From contig JAUPSS010000007.1 of NCBI GenBank assembly GCA_040285825.1, positions 1,326,501 to 1,390,500 on the forward strand: a DNA stretch of 64,000 nt, read 5' to 3'. A program made the translations under genes and the position numbers. The stretch is from Eukaryota sp. TZLM1-RC. Its lineage: Eukaryota > Metamonada: BaSk clade. The notes below the pieces were generated by a model that did no database searches, was not told where the DNA came from, and saw only the letters and a list, made by a program, of their open reading frames with translations. This document shows positions 29,591 through 41,500 of this stretch, piece by piece. The number at the start of each line of letters is the position of its first letter. Position 1 is the stretch's first letter.

Positions 29591-30600
29591 ATGTCGAAGA
29601 TTGCATTTTATATTATACACCCATTTTTTTCAATGCTGCGTCGATCACTTCTCATATTTATCTTTCATTACATCTTCATTTCCATCACCGCCCCCACTAT
29701 TATTGGTTCATTTACTTATTCTTTATTTACTCTTGACAAATCAGAGGTTACTTTGTCTGATTCCTCACTTATTGATTATGTGTCCCAAAATTTAGTTGTT
29801 CTTAACAATTCATTTCTTATTAACCTTGTCAAATATATTGTTGATTTTGATATTTCAATTTTTACTACTGATTCTTTTATTGATTTAGAAACAAATCTTG
29901 TTCGTAATGCTACTGCTGGTGAACTATTTTGACCATGAATAATGTCATTTGTGAAAGACTTGAAGTTGAAGTTCTTTATATTACTGAAAAGTCATTTGTT
30001 AATGGGTCAAACATTACCAGAAATTTCATTTTTGGATAACTTTATCATGAATAATTAATAATAATAAATAATTAATTCATGAAAAAGTACTCCCTGTTAT
30101 CATTGGTTAATGTTTTGGTCAAAGATTCAAAGATGTGTTTGTTGGTTTTCTTTGATTCCACTAGTTATATTGACAAATTTGCCACTAATTTTAGTATTGT
30201 TTCAAGTTGTTTCTGTTTCTTCTAATTCTAATTGAGTCAACTCTACAACTATTATTGATAGGTATTCAGCAGATCAATCTAAACATTTGATTACTTCAAG
30301 TAATTCTACCGTCAACTTGCTTAATTCTATTTTAGTACCCCAACGTTCTCATAAGTTATAACAATAATTTGATCATTTCTACAAGGTCTAAATTTTTCAT
30401 CAATAATTCAACCACCACTTCTTTATTTCATCTTGCATCTAAATTTGTTTTTGTTAATTGGATTCACTCTAATCTTTTAGTAATATATAGAAATAGTGAA
30501 TTTGAAATTGATGATTTTATTGTAACAAGTAGTAATTTATTAATAATAGCTGCAGCTCTTATTTCAACCAACTATGATTCTTCTACAATTGACTGAAAAT
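29591..30600 (+). pseudogene. Decayed membrane or surface protein-like gene
   Basis: An ATG at 29591 opens 113 codons with a hydrophobic N-terminal segment (SLLIFIFHYIFISI), then Ser/Asn/Ile/Leu-rich sequence with regular spacing (SDSSLIDYVSQNLVVLNNSFLI). After a stop at 29932 similar coding character continues in other frames to 30596 (NSTTTSLFHLASK, NLLIIAAAL). The regular spacing resembles beta-helical surface proteins of protists. Many stops and frameshifts indicate a pseudogene. The assignment is tentative. Confidence 0.4.
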
Positions 30601-31025
30601 AACGAAGATTTTCCTTTTATAACTCGAAAAGAAGTAGAACACATTTAAACGTTGTTCAGTAAGATTTTTGCCACTAAACACAACATTAAACTCAATGAAG
30701 AGGGTCAACCTGCATTGATCAATGAGGACTTGAACAAATCCGGTGCAAATAATAATAAGCAATTAGTGGAAAATGGTGGCGGTATTCCTCTGTTTCCCAT
30801 TATACTATAGCAGTTTTGGATTTTTCCATAGAACCGTGTTAAGAATAATGGTTTTAATTTGAAAAATGTGTTTTTTTGTCAAATCAATTTATTTCAGTGC
30901 CGGTGAAAACTGTTGAGGCTTCCAATGTCTCAAATGAAAATACATTCCATTCTATAGTTTATAATGGTCTTTCAAATGCTCAAAATTAGAAAATCAAAAC
31001 CCTTATCCAAATTTTCTTTTCATCA
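30601..31025. other. Intergenic region, no recognised feature
   Basis: Short polar open stretches such as INEDLNKSGANNNK near 30720 are visible but match nothing I recognise. It may be the end of the preceding pseudogene. Confidence 0.3.
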
Positions 31026-31170
31026 ATATTATTGTATTTATTGAATTTGCACACTTGATTAAATTAAATCATAACTAATGGGACGACTATCATTAGACCA
31101 AGTTTTCCTCTACAAAATCTTGATTTGCTTGCTGTCTAGCTAAAGCTTCTCTAATTCGATTGAAAAACCG
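31026..31170 (-). repeat. Family B 3' terminus, severely 5'-truncated
   Basis: About 145 bp match the ends of the tandem units at 9777 and 10873 (AATAAATAC tail, then the EEILVQ-type C-terminal codons). It stops at the AAAAACCG point, where family D-like sequence begins. Confidence 0.75.
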
Positions 31171-31270
31171 ATAATTCATTCATCAATATGCAAAATACAA
31201 TTTGTATTTTGTCGTGTTTTTTCTATTTGGTTCATTTGCTTCCACCACTTCCCGTTTTCTGGCAGAATTC
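31171..31270 (+). repeat. Family D 3' fragment
   Basis: This matches 24795-24890 (ATGCAAAATACAATTTGT, then a shared TTTGGTTCAC-like block). It is a short relic joined directly to the family B tail. Confidence 0.55.
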
Positions 31271-32442
31271 GAAATAATAGTGAAGGAAAGGATTAAAGGA
31301 GATGGATTATTGAGAGGTTAATTAATAAGTTCTGCATTAATTAAATTTATTTGAGAAATTTTTTTTCAAAAGAAATATCAATGGACTACTGTCATGCGAA
31401 TGCGTTGTGATTTATAGTTTATCGTTTGCCCCATGATTTTTATTGTATACAATTGAATTCAATTGTTTAAAAACTGTACCGAGTCTGTTGGTGAAACCAT
31501 TAGTGTTTTCACATGAGTTATATTGCCAATGTTAATCTTTGTGCATGGTTAAACATAAACTAAAATAAAAGAGAGGTTTGTGTAAAGAGTTAAGAAAATC
31601 ACGATAAAGTGATGACGTGACAACAGCAAGGTCACGTATAGCCTAGACTAACACTATCTGCTTTTGCGATACCTAAAGAATTAAACAGGTAAGCTGTCGC
31701 TCTTTTTAAATTATTTATTTTGACTCAGTTTTATAGTAGTAGCCCGTATTGTAAAAAATAGTAGTTGTGATAGTTATGAAAATTTTCAGAAGCCCCACCA
31801 TTCATATGAATCTATCGATAATCCTCATATTAATTAAAATAATAGTAATGGAAAATTATTTGGCAAGAATCAAGACTCCTTGATGAATTATCTTTTAAAA
31901 ACTGGTATTTTTGATGTGGAAATTAAAAACTAATAACCAATTCATCAAGTCTTCCCTTGAAATACAAATGTGGAAGTCAACGCTAAAAGCGCTACATGAT
32001 CACGTGATGTTTTCCTAAAGTGGAAGGTCACGTTTTGCTAGGACAAACCATCAGAATCAGTAATACAAAATGTACATTTTTACAGTTAGCTGTGTTTTGA
32101 ACATTATCAAACTCCAGAAATTACTGTCACGTGAGATATTTTTAGTGATGAACTTAACGCGGAAAAATGATTGATGACGTCATCGTCATCCCTTAATCAA
32201 TAATCAATGTCACCAACAAATAGATGTTTCCATCAGAACTCATCAACCCTTGGACGCCACAATGAGCTGCTTGTTGCTTACCAGTGGGAAATGGGCAATA
32301 ATGAAGGTCACTGGAAAATATGAACGTTGTGGTCAATAATTAAACACCATGAATTTCACAATTGAACGTTATGTCTAATATATGATCAGGAAAGGGAAGG
32401 TAATCTAGTAAATTGATTATTTTGTATAATCCTGTAGACCAC
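31271..32442. other. Intergenic region, no gene seen
   Basis: AT-rich with several GTCACG/CACGTGA-type short motifs (near 31610, 32005, 32125) that are denser than in the surroundings. No coding sequence was found. Confidence 0.35.
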
Positions 32443-33532
32443 ATGGGCATATCTGATGGTATATTTAAATACTTCGTTGAAACCTATCCTCATATAATGA
32501 CTCACACGCGTAATACTCAACACTCTCACTCTTCTACAAGCCATAACCCTTATCACCTTGAAGGAGTCGTCCGGAGCCATACACTTATGCGGTTTCAGTT
32601 CTCTCCTCCACCTTCTCCAATGACCTCACAGTGTTCCTCTCCTGTCTTCTGCATGACATCGCCAAACCAATGGTGAGAGTAGAGAAAACAAACTATGGCG
32701 AAATTGGAAAAAAATTTTGAACGCATTACAAAAATCCTGATTGAATTGGAGTTGATCCAGCCCACATCATTACAAAGCTGCTTTCGCCAGAATTTGGATT
32801 AATCAATCCTCTAACAGTGGCTCAGTTGGTGGGTATGCATATGAGAATCATTGATGTGACTCAAAGCTTAGTAGAAGAAGAACCTGATGTTCGATTGATC
32901 TCTTCAATGTCACGTCTGGTCGCAGGAAGCTCTATGACCTTTATTGACCAACTTCTCCAGATTTCAACTGCAGATATTGCAGTTGGATTTGGTTTGGTTC
33001 CAGTAAAGAGAAGACTCTTGGTCCCTCGACGTGCTTTGTTTAGTGCAAATGATTCATATAGAAATTTTATATGTCGACCTCACATGTAGACCAAGGCCAA
33101 CATCTCACCTGTTGCTGATCTTTGGTTATTTATACCAGGGAGAAGATGTTGTACAGTCAATAAATGGCAACGGGTTTAAACTGGTTGATGATCCTCTAAA
33201 TGGTTTGGCAAACGTTAGGAATAGTTTGGGAAAATCCAAGAAGGTTGCGATTTCGGTTCAGAATAATTTAATTAAATATGATAAATACACAACAATGGGA
33301 AGAAGAAACCAAAGTATACTTGAAGAAATCGCTGTATTTCCAAATACTGATTTTGAAAATATTCTTTCTTGTACAATGCAACATTTTCTTGATCAAGATT
33401 TTTGTGAGAAATATCCAGCTATTTCCACTATTCCTTTGAATAATTTTGATAGAGTCACTTATACAGCAGAGATAGGACACTTTGAAACAAAAAGTAGAGG
33501 CAATTCCAAGAATGAATTTTTAAATTTTTTAA
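32443..33532 (+). pseudogene. HD-domain phosphohydrolase-like gene with several frameshifts
   Basis: From the ATG at 32443 the frames spell HNPYHLEGVVRSHT, then (one base out of frame) FLSCLLHDIAKPMV. These are the two halves of an HD-superfamily metal site (H ... HD). Further one-base frame changes occur near 32590, 32715, 32756 and 33060, and coding continues as LTVAQLVGMHMRI and YVDLTCRPRP to about 33530. There a family A element begins. The C-terminal part may be a nucleotide kinase-like domain, but I see no P-loop. Most breaks sit in or near short homopolymers, so assembly error is possible for some. I call it a pseudogene with that reservation. Confidence 0.45.
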
Positions 33533-34554
33533 ATTTATTTATTTATTGGAAACCATTTATATAAAGAATCAAATAAAAAAAACTAAAACACATAAGAAAC
33601 TAAATTCTCCACGCCAACTCTTGATGAATCCTTATAAAGATTAGACATCATTAAACTCAAGTACTTGGGAACATTTCTGTACAATGCGAAAATGATACGA
33701 TTCTTCCATAAATTCTCTGCAAAATTCTTACCACTTGAACGACACAAATTACCAAAATCATTGATGAAATTCAAGGGGGATTGTCCAATGTTGCCAAAAA
33801 TCGAAAAGGTAAAAGGAACAAACGAAAACTTCGAGTAAAGATTCTTATTTAAATCATTTAATATCTCTGTATATTTATCTCTCTTACGATTTTCAGCCTT
33901 GTTTAAATGACCATTAGTACTAAGTAAAACATCATCGCGATAAATAAAAGCAAAGGGATCAACTGTAGCGAAATCAACAACAACTTGAGAGGAATCCACA
34001 AAAGGAGTCATTAAATTACCTCGACGTGAATTAAAAAGATTATCATCACTATAATGCTTCAACAAAGGTTCTACTTTGCAACTAAAATTGTAACACTTGA
34101 ACATCTCATATGTCACATCACGAACGGCATTATGAAGAACTGACCTATATTGGAGAAATTTCTTACAGCTCACAATATGACGGAAATTGGCAGTAGGTTT
34201 TTTGTTGCAAATACAATAAGAATTGTCCACAAGACCGCTTGGATACATCCCTAATCTCAACCGCATGTTTTGTTTCCAAGCTTCATTTGTTAAGTGAAGA
34301 CCAAATGGCCTTTGTTGCTGAGATATTAAACTAGTACAGTTCTGAATGTCTGATAAAAAGGCAGCAAAGACGTGATTATTAATCTTAGTCACACTAAGTC
34401 GTTTAGAAAAATCCAGGTCTTCAAAACTAATTAGAACAGACTTCTGTAATTTCACCACAGCAAGATGAAGATTGGTGAAATATCTCGAAGGTACAGCAGG
34501 CAAACGTGAAGGAAAACTCCTATTCCAAACATCAACAGGTAGTTCTTGCACCAT
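33533..34554 (-). mobile_element. Family A non-LTR retrotransposon, 5'-truncated copy 2
   Basis: One uninterrupted 323-codon frame (34554-33583, minus strand) covers the C-terminal half of the element: LPAVPSRYF, the finger CICNKKPTANFRHIVSC, RSVLHNAVRD, the endonuclease-like RRGNLMTPFVD, FGNIGQS and WKNRIIFALYR. A 13-14-bp duplication TTAAATTTTTTAA (33520-33532 and 34555-34567) flanks it. The 3' tail is an AATA repeat. The insertion cuts the end of the HD-domain gene. With its 5' two-thirds missing it cannot move by itself. Confidence 0.85.
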
Positions 34555-34679
34555 TTAAATTTTTTAATTGTTTTAAACTTTTATAAATGTGTTATTGAGT
34601 TTTTTCAATAAATATGGTGATTTTTATTGTTTAATCTTAACAAAGATGGTAATTTGATTTAAAATATATAATCTAACTT

Positions 34680-35095
34680 ACTGGTATCTGATGGTACTTA
34701 CATGGTTGTTATTATGGTAGGAAATTCTTGAATCTTCCGTATCAAAGTGCTTCTAAAAGAAACGCTGTCATTGAGTAATTTGAAACAGAGGTGGTATTCA
34801 CTGTGATTTGATTGCTAACTCTGATGTTGTTGTTGATTGTGTTTCCTTTTATTTTACGAACGACATTTTGGGATGATGTTGATCATTCAATCAAAATTTT
34901 CAAAATTGGGATTCAAATTTTGGGACATTGAAAGAAGAAAACTCAGTCCTGTAGATGCTCGTTGAAACAAGGAAAATGAAGAGCATAGGTCATTATGACA
35001 AAATTTTTGAGGAAGTTTATACTGATAGAAAAAGATCACTTGGTTTTATTGTTTTCCCATTTTCTATAAATGCGTACAACCATCAATAAAAAATT
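34680..35095 (+). pseudogene. C-terminal relic of another non-LTR element
   Basis: Broken frames give GGIHCDLIANSDVVVDCVSF near 34790-34850, an endonuclease-like motif shared by families A-D, and GFIVFPFSINA near 35050, as in family B (FIAFPFSING). It fits none of the four families closely. Confidence 0.5.
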
Positions 35096-35126
35096 ACTCC
35101 AAAAATTCTCAATCAATATTTTATTC

Positions 35127-35321
35127 TCAGCAATATTTTTGAAATTGTTTGACGTCTTCAATCGCTTCCACAATATTGGTTACTTGTTGAAAATCAAAGA
35201 GGGCAACTCTGCGCTTACGTTGTTGATGTTCAGAAACATTACTTGAAATATAACAAAATTGTTGATAAATTGTTGAGTAGTCTTGTGAATCGAATTTCTT
35301 GAATATATTTGCAGAATTCAA
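35127..35321 (-). other. Small unassigned open frame
   Basis: 64 codons between a relic and CFAP46. The end (RRVALFDFQQV) faintly resembles the C-terminal WKNRIIFALYR block of the non-LTR elements, so it is more likely a relic than a gene. Confidence 0.25.
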
Positions 35322-35532
35322 TTTTCATTTTTTAACTCGTTTTTTGGTGCAGCCACTATTCAATTAAAAAATTAATTCTTAGAAATTATAAATAATTTAT
35401 GATTTTATTATTAAAAAAGTGATAGTTAATATTTGAGAATAATACATATGGTACAGACGAAGACAAAAACAAAAAAGCTAAATAAATGATAATTAATTTA
35501 GATTAAAAGAGTTGAACTCTTAATTGTATAAA

Positions 35533-38500
35533 CTACTTCAAATCCAACCCACCAAAAATTCTTAAACAAGGAATAGAGCTGGAATGGAGCTCAAAGAACG
35601 ATTGCACAGATGATACGAAATTTTGGGGGGATTTGACATTATCTTTCAAATAATCTGAAAAATTCACTGCAAGATCAACTGTAGAATTTGACAAAGGAAC
35701 AATAACAGTACCAAATTTTGAAATTTTTGCAAAACTGGCGAAAATTTGAGCGACATTGGTTGTATTTGACATAACATCATCAAAAAGAAACAAAATAAAA
35801 GATTTGTTAAAATTTTGAAGAAAATCCAAATTTTCAAGTAAACCAGAACTCGACAACAGACAGATCAATGACGGATTTTGATGAAAATTTGAAAAGAACC
35901 GCTGAATGGAAATTTTGGAGGGAATTTCCTCTGGACCACATAAAGACTTCATTTTTGAATTAGACTTTAATGAAGAAAACAATTTTGAAAAAGAATTTGT
36001 GAAATTTTCCTTTGCGTCAACAGGTATATAACCTTCTGAATCGATGATTGCCGAAAACTGATTAGTTTCTGATAGCTTGATTGGCGATTTGATTGCTGAA
36101 TCCAAAGTAGCGTGATAATAAACTAATTTTTCCTCAAAAATCAATTCCCAAGGTAATTCAATCATATTTGATTGAACATTGATTATGGAATCACTTACCA
36201 ATAGTCGAACATTGTCAAAGAGACTAACCAAATATTCGTCACAATTGCCAAAATTTTGTCTGTCAAAAACACTATTGCGTGATCTTATTTCCAAAAATTT
36301 TGACGGATCCACATAAACAGCAGAAAAATAAAGCTCCCCTCCCAAATTTTGACTTTGTCGAGATTCTGATCTCTTTTTTGAACCCTTTTCGTTAGGCGTT
36401 TTGGATCTCTGCGGAATATAAACAAAGGAAATCAGAATTGACAGAAAACTATCAAATGACGTGATGATTGTCTGATTTTTGAGCTGTGATAAAACAGCAA
36501 TTGGTGATTCAACTGTTAAAATTTGGGACAAAATGTTCAAAAATTTAGAACTTTCGTCTATTATAACAGGTTTATCAAAATTTTCATTCAAATTATGCTG
36601 ATTAACGTGAAAGAGATCAAATATAGAAAATCGAGTGTCACTAGATGTACCCTCTGAACCATAGCTCAAAATATTGCTAGTTTCAATCAATTTTTGATGG
36701 GGAACTTGTGATAAAGTATTAATAAGTTGAGATAAAAAATCGACATTTTCATCGAAATTTTCACTACAATTATGAGCTTTCCATAATTGAAAAGCTGCTT
36801 GATTGATCAAATCAATATCACAAATAGGTAATTCTTCTTTGGATATTAAAAAATCCACAACATTATGAGGTAAGTTTCCGTGACTTTGTACCAAATTTTG
36901 GAGATCAAGTGATCTGTTTGATTCAGATTCTAAAAATTTCAAGGAAAAAAGTTTAGCTTGCAATAAGTGAAGTTTTGAAATTTTTGCTGATAAGGTTGAA
37001 TGAACATCAAAATTTAAAATTTTGGTCAGTTCAGAGATGGAAGAGGTAAAAAAATTCAAAAATTTGTCAACTTGATTGAAAGCTCTTTCAACAAAATTAA
37101 CTGATTCCCTTTTAAATTTGGAAAGAGGTCCATTTAAATTGAGGGAAAACCACGGCAAATTTTTGAACAGAAAAGATAAAATTGACTCAAATGCTTCAAT
37201 TATCGTATCAACTTCCGCAAGATTATCGACATGTGTCAAAAATTTCGACATTGAAGTCAAAAATTTGTCAAGATATGATGTTGTAATTAAAAGTGGATTA
37301 CGACTAATGGAAGCACACATTTCAATGATCTCTTCTTTGGTCAAATAGAGCTCACTGGAATTTTGATTAAAAGTCTCTGGAATTTTACATTCTTTCATCA
37401 AGTTTTTGTGGTAATCAATTTCAGAACCAAAATTCAATTTTAAATTTGTTAAATAATTTTCCAAAAAATATTTGCATTTCATAAGTGAATAACAAGCAGA
37501 GTTGACAAATTCAAATGGTTGAAAGCTCGATTTACGTGCATACAACGTAGAGTACAACAATCGATCACGTTTACAGTGAATTAAAAATTTCTGACAACTT
37601 TGTGACAAGGAGGGATCATTTTTATCAAATAATAAAATCTTGAGGGAATATTTCAAACTGATGAGTGATATTAAATAATTTTTTCTTTCAAAGACATTGG
37701 CAATGGTGCTAGCAAGTGCAAAGATAGGTACAATAGCAAACAAGAAATCTAATTTCCAGCAAATATTAATAAATAAATCACAAAAATAGAGCAATTCATC
37801 AGGTTTCTCCACAAAATTTTCCATTAAAAATGTTTTAGAAATATCAAATTTCTTTTCCAATAATTCCTCCAACCCTAGCCGATCTAAACTTTCCATTTCG
37901 GATGGATCATTATTATCAAATTGGTTTAAAATTTGAAAAGTTGTCACCAAAGTGTGCTTTAAATATTGGTAAACATCAATAGAATTAAAATTTAACACTG
38001 AAAGTACAACAAAAAGTCCAAATTTGTAAATCAATTCAGCAGGATCAGTGACACTTGTCAGTGAGCTTTTCTTTGCGAGCGAAAATTTGGCCACAGTGTT
38101 GGCTTCTTCAAACAATCCATTATTAAAAAGGAAAGCAACCAAATTTAAATCAACTTTGGTCGTTGAAAATCCACTATCATTGATCAAATCATTTTGAGCT
38201 CTTTTCCAAGACTGTTCAAGACTCTCAAGTTGAACAAGGGGACAAGATAATTCATCATGTCGTAATATTTTTTCCTTTTCCTCGACAACAAAACTTACCA
38301 GGCAAGAGGGTATCACTGACAAAAGCGTTTCAAAAATTTGAATTGCAGAATCTGAATCATTTTGACTCATGTAATGATTTACTAAAGATAAATGTGGAGC
38401 CAATACGGTCCGTGGAAACTTAAATGTTAATTTGAAAATAGAAATAAAATGGTGAAAACTATTTTTAATTAATAGTAAAACATCATTAATAATATTGGAA

Positions 38501-41500
38501 TAAGAGGTGAAGGATTCAACTAATTCAAATAATGGTAAATTAAGTTCAGAGGATATGATGAAAATTTCATAAAAAAGAGAAACAATTTTAGAAAAATAAT
38601 TAAAATATGATTCACACATCGACAATTGAAGCAATATGGAAGCTGTAAACGTCAGCAGAGAAATGCTTACGTGGCAATTCTTAATAGCAACGTGATCATA
38701 ACCCCCAATTTCTATAAAACTATTGCAGGAAGAATTCTTACTTGGAAGGTTATTCTGAATAAAGTTCATGAATAAAATAAGTAAGGTTTGAGCCAATGAG
38801 CTGCTATTAAAAAATTTGAGACTGGAAAAATCAACAAAATATTGAGGAATGTCACCATTAGCCAAATTTTCACGAGAAAAAGATTCAGACAATGTGGAAT
38901 CATGAGAAGAGATCAACGAAATATTTCTCAAATATTGATAATACTTGATAATCAAATCATTTATAAATGCTCGCGGCAAATTGAGTTTAGTTAGAGATAA
39001 ACACAAAGTACTGTAAATTGGTTCAAAAATTGGGTCATTAATGCTAACCAGATGACGACAACAGCTCATAAAATCAGAATTTTTGACCGAGTTCCCGTTG
39101 ACAAAAATTTTGACCAACTCAACATCAATATTGGCGATTGCATCTAAGAGATCAGTTAATTTTTCCAATTCATTGTTTGACAAGTTCAAATTTTCGTTCT
39201 GACACGTCAGTAGCTCAATAATCAAACAACAAGAGAGGACTTGTCTTGACTTTTCTGAAATTCCAGGAAAATTTTTCAAACTAACAAAACTCAGAACAGA
39301 ATCAAATGTCGATATTGACCCTGAAGTGATGAGAAGTCTGCAATATGATGACGTGATTTTGAATGTTTCAGAAAGATTGAGATTGAAATTACCAATAACA
39401 AGACTGACTAATTGAGAAACCAATGAACAATCAAATTTAATTTTAGTTTTACATTTAATTCGAAACTCAGGGATAGAATCAGACCCAAAAAGATCACACT
39501 CTGTTTTGTAAAGGTACATTACAATAAGTGCCACTGATGAGTCAAATATTTCACTGATCTCTTCTCCTAATGAGGGGATCAAGGGAACTAGACTGTTGAA
39601 AATTTGGGGGAAAAGATTTGAATAATTCTTTATAATTAAAATGATTTGATCTTGATAAAAAACCTTGTTGTTCTGAAATTTTGATAATAAAGTTTCTATA
39701 ATGGAAATTTGAAGTTCACTGTTGTCAATCAATTTGATTGATAAAATGATTGGATTAATCAGATCTACGTCATTGATTTCTGAAAATTCTAAACTGTTTG
39801 CTTCACTGACTTTACTTTGAAATTCAGTTTCATCCAATGAAGGATCATTTATCAAAATTTGGGAAAGTAATTGGCAGAAAAAGCTCAAAAAATCATTACT
39901 TGCGAAATATTTCGATATGAGCAGTAAAAGCACGTGAGAAAAGATCACTGACAGATCATCAAAGGCCATCAAAATACTTGAGATTTCCTGAATCAGATAT
40001 TCAAGAGGATTTAAATCACCATTGTTTATATTTATATTATCAAAACAATAGCAAAGATTGAAAAATTTAGATGTAAAATGAAATGGCAAATTTTTGGACT
40101 GTAAAACACAAGTGAGCTCTTTTCGAAATTTTGAAGCTGTTTTGTCATCCAAAATATTCGTCAACCCTGGTAGAGCGATTCCTTCTTCACGAATAGAGAT
40201 CAAGTAATCAAATTTGATGAAATTTTTGATAAAACAATCATTATGATCTGAATAAACCACGGCTCGTAGTGAGATTTCGAGTAAAGAAAATCTACATGAA
40301 ACGGAAAACCTTTTTAAAATACTTGCAAAATTAAAACAAAACAAAGCCTTGGAAAATGACTGCCCTTGGACAAGATCCAAAATTTCAAAAATAGAGCTCA
40401 TTGTCGACACTAAAAGGTGTGGATCGGAATTTTCAACAAAATTTGAAAAATTGGTACTGGAAATCTTGGAAAAACTTATGAATAAACAAGCTGCAAGTAA
40501 AGAATCATCAATTTGATTAATTCTATCTGCTGAATTTCTGAAAAAGGAAAGTACACGTGATAGACATGATTGATTAATCTCTGAATGTGACATTAAAACA
40601 AATACAATAAGATCAGAAAACACCTCAGCAGACCATGACTTTCCTGGACTTTTGATTGATGAAACTAACAGCGAAGAGATGGTCTGACATGTTGAAATTT
40701 TCGGAGTTGAAAGTAATGAGAATAAACAAAATCTTAAAATTTGATCAAGTGAGCTTGGATTAGAAATTTTGACAACATTATGAAATTTTTCATTGAAGTC
40801 ATGGATAACGCGAAACAAATTGTCAAAAGTGAAAATTTCAGATGAAAAAGATGACATGCACTTGACATCTGAATACAGCTCATCAAAAATTTCCACCAGA
40901 TCACCATTTACAAGTTTAAGAAAATTTTTGAAATTTTTGACAAAATCATCAGAATCCTGTTGACCAAAACTTAAAAGATCAACATTATTGACTATCGTTG
41001 ACTTTGATGCTGATTTCTTTCCCTTTTTGGACTTTTCCATCAAACTTTTTAATTCTAATGATACACTCAAAAAATCTTCATTCTTGATTTTATTTAACAA
41101 ACTCAAATCAAAACTTTCGGAAATGAAGCAAAGAAAACCATGTAAATAACACAGCTTATTATAGTTGTTGTTAAGAGTCTCCAATTGACCCTCATTAAGC
41201 TCAAAAGAACCAAAATCATTTAAATGATTGGACACACCATCAATAGCTTTAACCACTTCAATAATTGAAGAAATGAAGTAACCGGCATAGCAGGCCTCTA
41301 CGAAAGGGGAGCATATGGATAAAAGACATGTAGAAAGAGGTAAGAGGAAGTGTGAATAATGGGGATGGGTAGATATAAGGGATGTAGCTGTGGAGATATG
41401 GGAGAGGCAAGTGGTGAGGGTGTAGTGGATGTCAATGGAAGGTTGATGAGAAGACGTGAGTTGATAGAACAGGGTATTGGTATAACAAAGATGGGATCTG

